Of a DNA stretch of 64,000 nucleotides, positions 8,350-18,762 are shown piece after piece (positions within the stretch are counted from its first letter, which is position 1; every line of letters starts with the position of its first letter). The DNA lies in assembly GCF_934636665.1 (NCBI RefSeq), contig NZ_CAKUAT010000001.1, positions 128,787-192,786 on the forward strand, read 5' to 3'. The DNA is from an uncultured Senegalimassilia sp. GTDB lineage: Bacteria; Actinomycetota; Coriobacteriia; Coriobacteriales; Eggerthellaceae. A model generated the notes under the pieces. That model worked only from the letters and a program-made list of their open reading frames with translations, made no database searches and was not told the DNA's origin. Made by a program: the position numbers and the translations under genes.

Positions 8350-10431
8350 CTATGCGTCGTAACGCTTGCCGTTGCGCATGGACAGCGCGACGGTGGACGC
8401 GTTATGCAGAAGCGAGGACATCTGCGGGGAGATGACGCCGCCGATGCCGGCCGCCAACAACGTCGAGTTGATGACCATGACCTCCTTGAAGCTGCCGTTC
8501 AGGCGGCCCATGAGGCCCTCGCTCATGCGGCGCAACGCCACGATGGAGCCGAGCTGGCCGCCCGTGAGCGTGATGTCGGCCACCTCTTTCGCCACCGCGG
8601 TGCCCTGCCCCATGGCGATGCCCACGTCGGCAAGCGCCAGCGCCGGGGCGTCGTTGACGCCGTCGCCGACCATGACCACATGCGCGCCTTGCGCCTTGAG
8701 GCCCTCGACGAAGGCGTACTTATCCTCGGGAAGCAGGTTGGCGTGGAACTCGGAGACGCCGGCTCGCGCGGCGATGCGCGCCGCAGTGCGCTCGTTGTCG
8801 CCCGTGAGCATGATGACGCGCGAAAGCCCCAGACGGCGAAGCTCGGCGATGGCCTCGGGAACGCCGGCCTTGAGCGGGTCCTGCACGCCGATGACGCCCA
8901 TGAGCCTGCCGTCCACGGCAAGGTAGAGCGGCGAAAGGCCCTCGGTCTGTCGCGCGATAAGGTCTTTCTGCGCCTCGGAGATCTCGACCCGTTCGTCCTC
9001 CACGACGAAGTGCTCCGAGCCGATGACCACGCGCTTGCCGGCAAGCGAGCTTGCTATGCCGTGCGCCACGATGTACTCCACCTCGGCGTGGCGCTCGCGG
9101 TGCTCCAGGCCCTTATCGGCGGCAGCGCGCACGACCGCGCGGGCCACCGGGTGCGGGAAGTGCTCCTCCAAGCACGCGGCGAAGCGAAGCACCTCGTCCT
9201 CATCCCAACCGTCAAGGGAAAGCACGCGCGCCACCTGCGGGGCGGCCTCGGTGAGCGTGCCCGTCTTGTCGAACACGATGACGTCGGCCTGCGCCATGGA
9301 CTCGAAGTGCTGCGAACCCTTCACGGTGAAGCCCGCCTGAGCCGACTGGCTCATAGCCGACAGCACGGCAATGGAGCCGGTGAGCTTAAGCGCGCAGGAA
9401 TAGTCGACCATAAGAGCCGCCGACGTCTTCACCAGGCTGCGCGTGGTAAGCGCCACGATGCCCGCCAACAGGAAGTTCCACGGCACGATGCGGTCGGCAA
9501 GGCGCTCCATGCGCGACTGCGTGCGGGACTTGTAGGATTCGGTCTGCTCGACCAGGTTGACGATGGTGCGCAGCTTCGTCTGGCCTTCGTTGGCCTTCAC
9601 CTCGACGATGATCTCGCCGTCCTCCACGGCCGTGCCGGCGAACACGTCGTCGCCGACGGTGCGTTCCACGGCCAGCGGCTCGCCGGTGAGCGCCGCTTGG
9701 TTGACCATGGCGCACCCTCGCACCACCGTGCCGTCAACGCACACAGGCATGCCGGTGCGCACGGCGATAAGCTGACCTGCGCGCAAGGAGCTGGAGGGAA
9801 CCTGCACCTCGGTGTCGCCCTCCACCAGCTGGGCGGTTTCAGGCAGATCGAGCAGCGCGTTGATGAGCGCGCCCTCCGATCGGCTTCGCGTATATTCCTC
9901 AAGCGTCTCGCCCACGTTGAGCAGAAGCATGGTGAGCCCCGCCGTGCGCGGGTCGCGCTTCGCGAACGAGATGCCGATGGCGGCCGCGTCGAGCACGGGC
10001 ACGTCCAGCCGGCCCGCCGCCAGCGACTTCAGGCCCGCGAACAGGAACTTGCGATAGCTGAACACCGTCCAAGCCGCCGCCAAGGGCGCGGGCAGGAACC
10101 AGCGGCGCATGAAATGGAAGCCAACCAGCGACGCCAGGTCCATGAGAAGGGAATGCGAGCGCGGGGCAAGCTCGAGGCCGCACCCTTGCTTGGCCTTGGC
10201 GATGGCTGCCGCGTCGATGCCCGCAAGATGCTCGAGCACGCGGGCGCGGGAGCCGGGGACGGCGTTGTATACCAGGGCCACGCTGCCGATGCGCGGATAG
10301 ACGGTTGACTTCGCGATATCAGGGCATGCGCCCAGCACGCGATACAGCGCATCTAAGTCCGCTGGCGGGACAGGGCCCGCCAGCTTCACGCGCAAACGGC
10401 CCGGAAGCTCATTTGCGATCTGATATTTCAT
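8350..10431 (-). CDS. Heavy-metal P-type ATPase with SCALK in place of the CPC motif
   Basis: 693 residues. P1B-type ATPases pump metal ions across the membrane using ATP. An HMA-like N-terminal domain (about 1-70) lacks the CxxC pair. The actuator has TGEP (249-252), the phosphorylation loop has DKTGT (Asp388), and GDGVNDAP lies further on. The sixth-helix ion motif, usually CPC, here reads DYSCALKL (343-350), so the proline between the two positions is lost. A gene for a small DUF6110 protein sits directly upstream, 15 bases away, and the pair shares a strong promoter. The metal cannot be read from sequence; Mn, Fe, Cu or Zn are all possible. Confidence 0.88.
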   Translation of the reverse strand: MKYQIANELPGRLRVKLAGPVPPADLDALYRVLGACPDIAKSTVYPRIGSVALVYNAVPGSRARVLEHLAGIDAAAIAKAKQGCGLELAPRSHSLLMDLASLVGFHFMRRWFLPAPLAAAWTVFSYRKFLFAGLKSLAAGRLDVPVLDAAAIGISFAKRDPRTAGLTMLLLNVGETLEEYTRSRSEGALINALLDLPETAQLVEGDTEVQVPSSSLRAGQLIAVRTGMPVCVDGTVVRGCAMVNQAALTGEPLAVERTVGDDVFAGTAVEDGEIIVEVKANEGQTKLRTIVNLVEQTESYKSRTQSRMERLADRIVPWNFLLAGIVALTTRSLVKTSAALMVDYSCALKLTGSIAVLSAMSQSAQAGFTVKGSQHFESMAQADVIVFDKTGTLTEAAPQVARVLSLDGWDEDEVLRFAACLEEHFPHPVARAVVRAAADKGLEHRERHAEVEYIVAHGIASSLAGKRVVIGSEHFVVEDERVEISEAQKDLIARQTEGLSPLYLAVDGRLMGVIGVQDPLKAGVPEAIAELRRLGLSRVIMLTGDNERTAARIAARAGVSEFHANLLPEDKYAFVEGLKAQGAHVVMVGDGVNDAPALALADVGIAMGQGTAVAKEVADITLTGGQLGSIVALRRMSEGLMGRLNGSFKEVMVINSTLLAAGIGGVISPQMSSLLHNASTVALSMRNGKRYDA

Positions 10432-10446
10432 AGCGACGTCTTCGCG

Positions 10447-10698
10447 CTATTCGCCGTCGGCCGCAGGCTGCTCGGTCTTGGCGGACTCGTTGATGTAGCT
10501 GGCCTCGGCCACGATGTCGTCGACCTGGGCCTTGGCCTGCTCGACCACGTCCTGATAAGCGGCCTTGGCCTGCAGGCCCTTGGCAACGCCCTGCACGTAG
10601 CACTTCTTCGCCGTAGAGCTGCTCAGCGCCTTCAAACCCAGCGTGCCCAGAGCAAAACCGCCGGCAATCATCCAACCATCGCGCTTTTTGAGTTTCAT
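10447..10698 (-). CDS. DUF6110-like small membrane-associated protein
   Basis: 83 residues. A basic N-terminus (MKLKKRDGW) leads into one hydrophobic glycine-rich helix (IAGGFALGTLGLKAL), followed by a soluble, alpha-helical acidic tail. One cysteine (KKCYVQG) follows the membrane segment. This matches small proteins of the DUF6110 type encoded next to P-type ATPases, although that name rests on pattern and context. It is the first gene of a two-gene unit with the ATPase. A role as accessory subunit or regulator of the pump is inferred. The ATG at 10698 follows AGGA and is preferred over earlier in-frame starts. Confidence 0.65.
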   Translation of the reverse strand: MKLKKRDGWMIAGGFALGTLGLKALSSSTAKKCYVQGVAKGLQAKAAYQDVVEQAKAQVDDIVAEASYINESAKTEQPAADGE

Positions 10699-10776
10699 GA
10701 TCTTCGTCCTTCCTTGCGCTGTCCACCGCTGTGGATCCAGCAATGTTCGACCCCAAAAACTTTTACTCCGTACGAA

Positions 10777-10805
10777 AGAGTATGGCCCGGCTGACATTCT
10801 GTCAA
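10777..10805 (-). promoter_or_regulatory. Promoter and operator of the DUF6110/P-type ATPase unit
   Basis: Minus strand TTGACA (10800-10805), 17-base spacer, TACTCT (10777-10782). A perfect 13-base palindrome with 5-base arms (10792-10804, TGACA-gaa-TGTCA) overlaps the -35 box, an ideal place for a repressor. A BlaI/CopY- or ArsR-type metal repressor is possible, but none is encoded nearby. Confidence 0.65.
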
Positions 10806-10943
10806 TCAACGGCAACTTTTTCCTCGAAATCGTCGTTTGCCGTCATGCGGGGTTATTGCGGACGGCCGATGACGTGGGCATATCTGCGCAGCGAAGCACG
10901 CTATCATGGTGCCAGCACAACTTCGAACCATTTGGAGCATCGT

Positions 10944-11528
10944 ATGAACTTCAACAACGTATCCTTCGAGCGCTCGTTCGGCATCTCGTCGCAGCTGCCG
11001 CCCTCGACGCTTCCGGAAGTGGCGTTCGCCGGCCGTTCGAACGTGGGCAAGTCGTCCATGCTCAACGCCCTGTTCGGCCGCAAAAGCCTGGCGAAGGTCT
11101 CGCAGAAGCCCGGCAAGACGTCCACCATCAACTTCTTCGCAACCGAAGGCGCCCGCTTCGTCGACCTGCCCGGCTACGGCTACGCGCGCGTGGCGAAATC
11201 CGAGAAGGGCCGCTGGGCGGAGCTGATCGAGGGCTATTTCAACCAGGATCGCAACTTCGCGCTGGTGGTCAGCCTGGTGGACATCCGCCACGAAGCGCAG
11301 CAGCTCGACCTGAACATGATCAACTTCCTTATGGAGGCGGGGCTGCCCTTCGCCGTGGTGCTCACCAAGGCCGACAAGCTCTCCCGCAACCAGCAGAACA
11401 AGCAGGTTTCCGTGCTGCGCCGCCAGCTGGCCCTGCCCGACGACGTGCCCATGCTGGTGACGTCCAGCGAGAAGCGCGAGGGCTTCGACGCCTTGCGCAG
11501 GCTCATCACGCAGGCCTGCGAAGGCTAA
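10944..11528 (+). CDS. engB: Ribosome biogenesis GTPase EngB (YsxC/YihA)
   Basis: 194 residues. EngB is an essential GTPase that assists late assembly of the large ribosomal subunit. All GTPase motifs are present: G1 GRSNVGKSS, G2 around PGKTSTINFF, G3 DLPGYGYARV, G4 TKADK and G5 TSSEKREG. The frame is open 213 bases further upstream, but the ATG at 10944 follows GGAG at good spacing and gives the normal family length. It is transcribed away from the ATPase unit and ends in a strong hairpin shared with the convergent NlpC/P60 gene. Confidence 0.95.
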   Translation: MNFNNVSFERSFGISSQLPPSTLPEVAFAGRSNVGKSSMLNALFGRKSLAKVSQKPGKTSTINFFATEGARFVDLPGYGYARVAKSEKGRWAELIEGYFNQDRNFALVVSLVDIRHEAQQLDLNMINFLMEAGLPFAVVLTKADKLSRNQQNKQVSVLRRQLALPDDVPMLVTSSEKREGFDALRRLITQACEG

Positions 11529-11552
11529 CGCGGTATCGTCCCCGCAAACGCG

Positions 11553-11589
11553 AACGAGCCCCAAGCTGATGGATAGCTTGGGGCTCGTT
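11553..11589. terminator. Two-way terminator between engB and the NlpC/P60 gene
   Basis: A perfect 15-bp stem (11553-11567 with 11575-11589) and a 7-base loop lie between two convergent genes. The stem ends in aa/tt pairs on both sides, so the transcript ends in gtt-type U-rich bases in either direction. Confidence 0.65.
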
Positions 11590-11656
11590 GTTTGCTGCAG
11601 GTGCTTTTGCGCTTGCCGATTGGATGCTTGCCGACAGGCCGCTGGAGCGAGAAGCG

Positions 11657-12889
11657 CTACCAGGGGCGCACGATGATCATGTCGGACTGCACGGAGCTGA
11701 CGCACACGGTCTGGCCGAAAGTTGGGGCATGGATCATCTGACCGCCGCCGATGTAGATGCCGCAGTGCGACCAGCTGGTGCAGATGTCGCCGGGCTGGGG
11801 ATCGGAGACCTGGGACATGCCCATGAACGTATACGTGGTGCCGTAGCGCGAATTGCTGCCGGTCAGAGCATAGCTGACCAGACCGGAGCAGTCGAAGCCG
11901 TCAGGGCCGACGCCGCCCCACACGTACGGCGCGCCGATGCAGCTGTATGCACGGTCGACGATGGCATTGCCCGTGGAGGCGTTGTAAGACGGCGTCCAGC
12001 TGCTGGAACCGCCCGTGTTGCCGGTGTTGCCCGAGTTGCCCGGGTTGCCGTTATCGGTCCAACCGGTGTTGCCGGAGTCGCCGGAGTTATCGGTCCAGGT
12101 ATCGCCACCGCCGTTATCGGCAGCGCCGCCGTTACCGCCATTGCCGCCCGCATTGGCGTTGTTGTTGGTGGCAGCGGCGATGCCCATACGCTGGGTGGCC
12201 TGAGCAGCGGACTGGTCGACGGTCTGCTGGGCAGTTGCGGCAGCAGCGGCCGCCTGCGCGGCGCGCTCTTCCTCCACCAGCGTGGCAACCTCGGCCGAAA
12301 GGCCGTCATAGGTCTGCTGCATGGAGTTGACGGTGGCCTGAGCCTCGTCCTGGATCTGCTTGGCCTCGGAGGCTTTGGCAGCGGCGGTGCGGCTCTGCTC
12401 TTCGAAGGTTGCCTTCTGCTCTTGGGCCTCGGTACGCAGGTCCTTGTTGCGCTGCACGAGCTCGGCATCGTTATCGTTGACCTTGTTCAGAAGGTCCCAG
12501 TTCGTGGCGAACTCGCTGAACGACGTGGACCCGAGCAACAGGTCCAAAAACGAGCTGGCGCCCGTGCGGTACATGCTTTGCGCGCGATCGCCCAAACGGG
12601 ACTGCACATCGGCGATCTCGACGTTGATCTGGTCGATGCGCTCCTGCGCCTGATCGGCGGACTGCTGGGCCTGGGCCTGCTCCTCAAGCGCCTGGCCGTA
12701 GTCGGCCGACGCCTGGTCGAGCTTGTACTGCATGGAGTTGAGCGAGGCCAGGACCGCCTGGGCCTCGGCCTGCTTGGAAGATGAATCAGGGGTGGCGAAT
12801 GCCAGCTGCGGGACCATAAGGCCGCAGGACAGGACGCAAGCCATCGCTCCACCGGCGATGCGGCGGCGCAGCTTCATTTCCTGTTGCAT
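11657..12889 (-). CDS. Secreted NlpC/P60 peptidoglycan hydrolase with coiled coil
   Basis: 410 residues. A signal peptide (about 1-35, ending near LAFA) is followed by a long coiled coil rich in Gln, Ala and Glu (about 40-240), a flexible Asn/Gly/Thr/Ser repeat linker (about 250-300), and an NlpC/P60 domain. The catalytic cysteine is in GFDCSGLVSY, the histidine in WSHCGIYIGG, and the third polar residue in MIHAPTF. Such enzymes cut D-Glu-diaminopimelate bonds in peptidoglycan during cell separation; the layout resembles RipA/PcsB-like proteins. The chosen ATG has a clean GGAGG site; an ATG 105 bases upstream has none. No partner such as FtsEX is adjacent. Confidence 0.9.
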   Translation of the reverse strand: MQQEMKLRRRIAGGAMACVLSCGLMVPQLAFATPDSSSKQAEAQAVLASLNSMQYKLDQASADYGQALEEQAQAQQSADQAQERIDQINVEIADVQSRLGDRAQSMYRTGASSFLDLLLGSTSFSEFATNWDLLNKVNDNDAELVQRNKDLRTEAQEQKATFEEQSRTAAAKASEAKQIQDEAQATVNSMQQTYDGLSAEVATLVEEERAAQAAAAAATAQQTVDQSAAQATQRMGIAAATNNNANAGGNGGNGGAADNGGGDTWTDNSGDSGNTGWTDNGNPGNSGNTGNTGGSSSWTPSYNASTGNAIVDRAYSCIGAPYVWGGVGPDGFDCSGLVSYALTGSNSRYGTTYTFMGMSQVSDPQPGDICTSWSHCGIYIGGGQMIHAPTFGQTVCVSSVQSDMIIVRPW

Positions 12890-13010
12890 GCACGAACCTC
12901 CTTCTCGGTTGCAAAATCGCTTACGCCACTGTATCACCCTGGCAACAAGCGCGGAACCTTTTGCACTGAACGGGCATACCACCAGGTGAGGCAACCTGTA
13001 TATATGGAGA

Positions 13011-13064
13011 ACGGACAGGTGGGGCGAAACCGGGGATTCAATCCCGCCCGCCCCACCTGCCCGT
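13011..13064 (-). terminator. Long hairpin behind rnhA
   Basis: A 16-bp stem with one mismatch (13011-13026 with 13049-13064) encloses a smaller stem (ggg/ccc). It lies 25 bases past the rnhA stop. On the minus strand it is followed by tctccatatata, a poor T run. It could end the rho-metG-rnhA transcript. Confidence 0.4.
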
Positions 13065-13089
13065 CCTTGGCGGCGACTTGCGCCGTCAC

Positions 13090-13575
13090 CTAGCCGCGGA
13101 AGCCAGCGTCCTCTTTATGGCGCGACGGGTCGTCGGCCGCGGAGGTTGCCAGCGCATCGCAGCGCTCGTTCTCGGCATGGCCGGCATGGCCCTTGACCCA
13201 GACGAACTCCACGTCGTGGGGCTCCTTCGCCTTGAGCATGCGCTTCCACAGATCGGAGTTCTTCACGGGCTGCTTCTGCGAGTTCTTCCACCCGCGCTTG
13301 AGCCAGCCGTCCACCCAGTGCTGGTTGAACGCGTTCACCAGATACTGGGAATCGGAGTACAGCGTTACGTGGCACGGGCGCTTGAGAGCCTCGAGGGCCA
13401 CGATGGCGCCGAGCAGCTCCATGCGATTGTTCGTGGTGCAACGATACCCTTGCGAGAACTCCCGCTCATGCACCCCGCCCTTGCTGTCGACGAAGCGCAG
13501 AATGCTGCCGTACCCGCCCGGCCCGGGGTTGCCCCGCGAGGCGCCGTCGGAATACAAATCAACGTGCATATGCAA
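13090..13575 (-). CDS. rnhA: Ribonuclease HI
   Basis: 161 residues. RNase HI cuts the RNA strand of RNA-DNA hybrids. The acidic active-site residues are visible in order: Asp in LYSDGASRGNPGPGG, Glu in NNRMELLGAI, Asp in LYSDSQYLVNAF, and Asp in NERCDALA. The basic-handle region GWLKRGWKNSQKQPVKN is present, as in E. coli, so the enzyme is full-type. A weak gap of 84 bases separates it from metG upstream, and transcription from the rho unit could run through. Confidence 0.95.
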   Translation of the reverse strand: MHMHVDLYSDGASRGNPGPGGYGSILRFVDSKGGVHEREFSQGYRCTTNNRMELLGAIVALEALKRPCHVTLYSDSQYLVNAFNQHWVDGWLKRGWKNSQKQPVKNSDLWKRMLKAKEPHDVEFVWVKGHAGHAENERCDALATSAADDPSRHKEDAGFRG

Positions 13576-13659
13576 ACCAATCTTTCCGCACCCATGAAAA
13601 GACCGGCCAGCCGCGTTGCCGCAGCTGGCCAGCCTGATCGGATGCCGTGCTTTGAAACC

Positions 13660-15687
13660 CTACTTGAACTGCGAGGGGTGCTTCGAGAAGAAGTCGAAGC
13701 GCGGGGGAAGCTCGCGGATGCGATGACGCCCGTCCTCGAGCTCGGAGCCGTGGCAAAGCTCGTCCATGCCCTCGAAATCGAAGTTCCAGCTGAAGAAGTC
13801 GTCGAACTCGAAGCTGAGGTAATCGGCGATCTTCTCGCAGCCCTTCGGCACCACGGGGTGCATGAGCAGCGTGCACACGCGCAGCAGGTAGAAGCAGTCC
13901 ACGAGCACCTGACGGCGCAGCTTCTCGTCGCCTTCCTTCTCGGCGGTGCGGATGTTGTCCGTCCAGTACTTGTTCGCCCAGCGGATGAACGTGTCCATGA
14001 TGGACATGACCGTGTGCAGCTCCGCCTTGTGCATGGTCTTGTCGTACTCGTTCATGCAGGCATGAGCGCGCTCGCGCACGTCGGGCGACACCTCGCCGAG
14101 CGGCATCCAGCCCTCGAAGTTCTTCTGCGCCTCGTAGAAGCAGCTGCGGGCCAGACGGTTGAACACGTTGGTGAGCAGCGTGCCCTCCTTGAGCACCGGG
14201 TCGGCCACGCGCGGGTCATTGCGCTTCGCCTCGTCGGGGTCGAAGGGCTTGGGCTTGAAGCCCACGGACTTCTGGTCCAAGCCAAGCGCCAGGAAGTGCG
14301 CGCGAAGCTGCTCGACGGTGTAATGCTCCAGCAGCTCGTCGGCCGTCGGCGGCTTGACCGAGCCCGACGACGAAGCCTTCTTGTTGCCCAGCAGGATGTG
14401 ATGGTTGGCGATGAGGCTGGTCTGGCGCAGGGGCGTGTCGGTCTCGCCGGGCGCAAGGATGTCGCCCGGGCGCAACGCCTCGATGAGCGCCGGCTGGGCC
14501 ACGCCGTAGAAATACAGGTTGTCCTGGCCGATGAACTGGTAGACCTGCGCGTCCTCCGAGCACCAGAAGTCGCGCCAGCTGCCACGCGGCAGGCCCATCT
14601 TGTCGTTGACGGCCATGGTGAAGCTCATGGGAGCCCACAGGCTTTCGGGCCAGCACCACACCGTCAGGCCCTCGAGCCCGTCGATGACCGGCGCCTTCAC
14701 GCCCCACTCGATGTTGCCGGTGATGCGGAAGGGAACGAGCGCCTTGCCCGTGCGGAAGCGGATGCCCGCCGCGGCAAGCACGTCGCGCGCCGCATCGCGG
14801 TCGTCGATGGTGTCGAACTCGATCTCGAAGGACTGCTTGCCCTTCTCGGCCTCATGGTACTGGTGATGCGCCAGCTTGTCGGCGATTTCCAGGTACTGAT
14901 CGTACAGCTCGTTTTTGATGTAGACCACCGGCGGAGCCAGGAACTCCTTGATGGTTTGCGGCACGATGGGACGAACCTCGGGGTCGGCCTCAAGGGCCTC
15001 CACGTGCTTTTTCAGGAAGTCGTTGAACGCCGGCAGGTCGAAGTACCAGTTCTCCACCGGGCGCATCTCGGGCGTGACGCCGGTGAGCGAGGACTTCGGG
15101 GCGATCAGGTCCTCAGGCGCGTAGCTGTGGCCCAGATCGCACTCGTCGGCATAGGCGTGCTCGGACTTGCAGCCCTGCACGGGGCAGTGGCCCTGCACCT
15201 GGCGGCCGTTCAGGAACGTGCCGGCCTCGGGGTCGTAGAACTGCAGCGTCGCGCGCTTCTGCAACCAGCCGTTCTCGTGCAGCTTCTTGATGAACGCCTC
15301 GCTGATAAGCTGGTGGACCTCGCCGGAATGCCCGATGTTGGAGCCTTCGTAGATGTCCAGGCTGATGTCGTAGGAATCCAGCGTGTCCTTCTGGCGGTTA
15401 TGGTTGCGCAGCACGTAATCCTCAATGGTGCCGTCGAACTCCCCGGCCTCCACCAGTTTGCGGTAGCCCTCGTTGATGGGCGAGCCGAAGCAGTCCGTGC
15501 CGCTGATGAAGCGGACGTTCTCCGCGCCGATGCGGTCGCGCAGGAAGCGTGCGAAGCAGTCGGCGGGCACGAACACGCCGGCGATATGCCCGAAATGCAG
15601 CGGCTTGTTGCCGTAGGGCATGCCGGCCGTGACCACCGCGCGCTTGGACCAGGCAACCGTTTCGTTGTTGTCTTGCATTGTCGCCAT
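13660..15687 (-). CDS. metG: Methionyl-tRNA synthetase-type class I tRNA ligase with altered KMSKS loop
   Basis: 675 residues. The protein has the MetRS fold: the HIGH box reads PLHFGHIAG (about 29-37), a Cys-containing zinc knuckle region follows (HCPVQGCKSEH and DECDLGH), then the WCWPESLWAPMSF segment and a helical anticodon-binding domain. The catalytic KMSKS loop, normally KFSKS or KMSKS in this context (LIANEYL-GKKFSKSRG), here reads LGNKKASSSGS, so the second lysine is serine. It could be the housekeeping MetRS with an unusual loop or a paralogue. The gene follows rho by 15 bases. The start at 15687 has a GGGGAGA site. Confidence 0.8.
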   Translation of the reverse strand: MATMQDNNETVAWSKRAVVTAGMPYGNKPLHFGHIAGVFVPADCFARFLRDRIGAENVRFISGTDCFGSPINEGYRKLVEAGEFDGTIEDYVLRNHNRQKDTLDSYDISLDIYEGSNIGHSGEVHQLISEAFIKKLHENGWLQKRATLQFYDPEAGTFLNGRQVQGHCPVQGCKSEHAYADECDLGHSYAPEDLIAPKSSLTGVTPEMRPVENWYFDLPAFNDFLKKHVEALEADPEVRPIVPQTIKEFLAPPVVYIKNELYDQYLEIADKLAHHQYHEAEKGKQSFEIEFDTIDDRDAARDVLAAAGIRFRTGKALVPFRITGNIEWGVKAPVIDGLEGLTVWCWPESLWAPMSFTMAVNDKMGLPRGSWRDFWCSEDAQVYQFIGQDNLYFYGVAQPALIEALRPGDILAPGETDTPLRQTSLIANHHILLGNKKASSSGSVKPPTADELLEHYTVEQLRAHFLALGLDQKSVGFKPKPFDPDEAKRNDPRVADPVLKEGTLLTNVFNRLARSCFYEAQKNFEGWMPLGEVSPDVRERAHACMNEYDKTMHKAELHTVMSIMDTFIRWANKYWTDNIRTAEKEGDEKLRRQVLVDCFYLLRVCTLLMHPVVPKGCEKIADYLSFEFDDFFSWNFDFEGMDELCHGSELEDGRHRIRELPPRFDFFSKHPSQFK

Positions 15688-15702
15688 CTGTATATGTCTC
15701 CC

Positions 15703-17870
15703 CTAGAACTCCAGGTTTGCGTTTGCGTTCCCACTGTTGTGCTGGGCCTTTTTCGCCGTGCGCATGAGGAACTCGTCGTTGTCGTCGGTGCGCTTCAAGG
15801 ACTTGATGAGCATGTCCATGGCGCGCTCGGTGTTGTTCGTGTTCGCCAAGATGCGGCGCACCGCCCAGATGAGCGGGGCCTTTTGCGGATCGAGCAGCAG
15901 GTCCTCCTTGCGCGTTCCCGATGTCACCGGGTCGATGGCCGGGAAGATGCGGCGGTCGGCCAGGTTGCGGTCGAGCTTGAGCTCCATGTTGCCCGTGCCC
16001 TTGAACTCCTCGAAGATGACCTCATCCATCTTCGAGCCCGTTTCCACCAAGGCCGAGGCAAGGATGGTCAGGCTACCGCCGCCCTCGATGTTTCGGGCAG
16101 CGCCCAGGAACTTCTTCGGCGGGTACAGGGCCGTGGAGTCCACGCCGCCGGACAGGATGCGGCCGGACGCGGGCTGCGCCAGGTTGTAGGCGCGCGCCAG
16201 GCGCGTGAGGCTGTCGAGCAGCACCACGACGTCCTTGCCGTCCTCCACCAGGCGCTTTGCGCGCTCGATGACCAGCTCGGAAACCTGGATGTGGTTTTCG
16301 GTGGGCATATCGAAGGTGGAGGAGATAACCTCTCCCTTGATGGAGCGCTGCATGTCCGTGACTTCCTCGGGGCGCTCGTCGACCAAAAGGCACATGAGGT
16401 GCACCTCGGGGTTGTTGGCGCTGATGGCCGCGGCGATATCCTTCAGGATGGTGGTCTTGCCGGCCTTCGGCGGGCTGACGATCAGGCCGCGCTGGCCCTT
16501 GCCGATGGGGCTTACCAGGTCGATGACGCGCGCCGTGATGGTGGTCTGGCCATGCTCCATGGTCAGGCACTCGTCGGGATAGACCGGCGTGAGGTCGCCG
16601 AAGCGCACGCGACGGCCCAGCTCCTCGAGGGGTTTGCCGTTGACGGTGGCCACCTTCTGCACGGCGGCGTACTTCTCGTTGGGGCGCGCCGGGCGCGTGG
16701 TGCCCGTGAGCTTGTCGCCCTTGCGCAGGCCGTTGCGGCGGATGGTGGAAAGCCCCACGTAGCAGTCCTGCTCGCTGGGCAGGTAGCCGTTGGTGCGCAG
16801 GAAGCCGTAGCCGTCCTGCATGATGTCGAGGATGCCCTCGACCTCCACGAAGCCCTCGGCCTTCAAGGACGCGTCGTACACGGCGTCGATGAGCTCGGCC
16901 TTCTTCAGGCCCGCCACGTCGACGTCGAGCTCGGCGGCCTTCGCGCGCAGCTCGGCCACCTTGAGCTTGGCAAGGTCCTCCTTGTTGACGCTGGGAACCA
17001 CCTCGCGGTTGTTGTTGCGCTGGTGACGCTGGTGACGATCGTTGCGATCGTTGCCGTTCTTGCGGCCGTTGCGATCGGTGCGGTCGTTGCGCTGGTGGCG
17101 ATCGGAGCCGGCGTTGCCGGAGTTGCGGCCCTCGGCGCGCTGATCGGCGCCTTCGCGGGCGTCGGCCTTGCCGCGGCCCTCATGCTGCTCGGTGCGGCCC
17201 TCGCGGTTGGCGCCCTGGGCGCGCACCGATTTGCGCGGCGTGCGCGCTGCGCGTGCCGCGCGACCCGGGGCCATGTCCTTGGCGGGTGCCTGCTGGTCGG
17301 AGCCGGCTGCTTCGGCGGGAGCCTGCGCGGTTTCGGGAGCTTCGGGGGCCTGCTGCTTGCCGGATGCGTCCTGCGCAGGGGCCGCCTGAGCGGCGACGGG
17401 CGCGGTGGCGATCTTCTTGTGCGAACGGCCCGGACGGCGCCTTGCCGGCGTGCCGGTCACGGCCTCGGCGGTTTGAGCGCTTTCAGCGGCCTGTGCCTTG
17501 GGCGCGGCGGCCTCGGGCTCGGCGGGAGCCTCCTTCGCCTTTTTCGCCTTCGCCGCGGAAGCGGGCTTCGCGGCGGGTGCGGCCTTTACGGCGTCATCGG
17601 CCTTCGCAGCAGGGGCGGCTTCGGCCTTCTGGGCGGGCGCGGCCTTCTTACGAGGACGGCCCGGGCGGCGCTTGGCCGGCGTTTTCGGGGCGCTATCGGC
17701 CCCATCGGCCGGGGCGTCGGATGCGGCGTCGGGGGATGCCTCGGAAGAGGCCTTGCCCGACGAGACGGCGCTTTTGCGCGGACGGCCCGGGCGGCGCTTG
17801 GGAGCAGCCGGCGTCGCATCGGCCGCGGGGGCGCCCTGCTGCGGCGCCTCCGCTACATTCTGCTCGTCGC

Positions 17871-17874
<4 letters not shown>
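15703..17874 (-). CDS. rho: Transcription termination factor Rho with long basic N-terminal insert
   Basis: 723 residues, about 300 longer than E. coli Rho. The core (from about 297) shows the Rho_N helix bundle, an RNA-binding cold-shock-like domain (DGYGFLRTNGYLP), the P-loop SPPKAGKT (467-474), LLVDERPEEVTDM and the RNA-binding Q/R-loops. The hexameric helicase ends transcription at unstructured C-rich RNA. Residues 1-296 are low complexity: Ala/Pro/Lys-rich with RPGRPRK-type AT-hook-like motifs at 27-34, 69-77 and 145-154, then an Arg/Asn/Asp/His-rich stretch (about 250-290). Its ATG overlaps the stop of the transaldolase gene (ATGA), so translation is coupled. Confidence 0.93.
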
Positions 17875-18557
<683 letters not shown>

Positions 18558-18762
18558 CCTTATTCCTCCTTATATATATGGGTTGTTACCCGCTTTGCGC
18601 ATAGAAAGAGCGTTGATGGGAAGCGGGAACTTGATGATGGGAAGGGTTTCCTTCGAGAAAATAAAGCTAGGGGCAGGATAGCGCAGGCGCCGGGTGCGCG
18701 CAAGCAAGTCGCTGCGGATAACCACCCGAAGCGCACGACCGGGCACACGCGAGCGCAAAACG

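Noticed and set aside
13020..13064. A T-arm-like ggggattcaatccc inside a long stem, suggesting a tRNA
   Set aside because: The T-arm stem does not extend to five pairs, there is no anticodon arm or acceptor stem, and the outer 16-bp stem is a simple hairpin.
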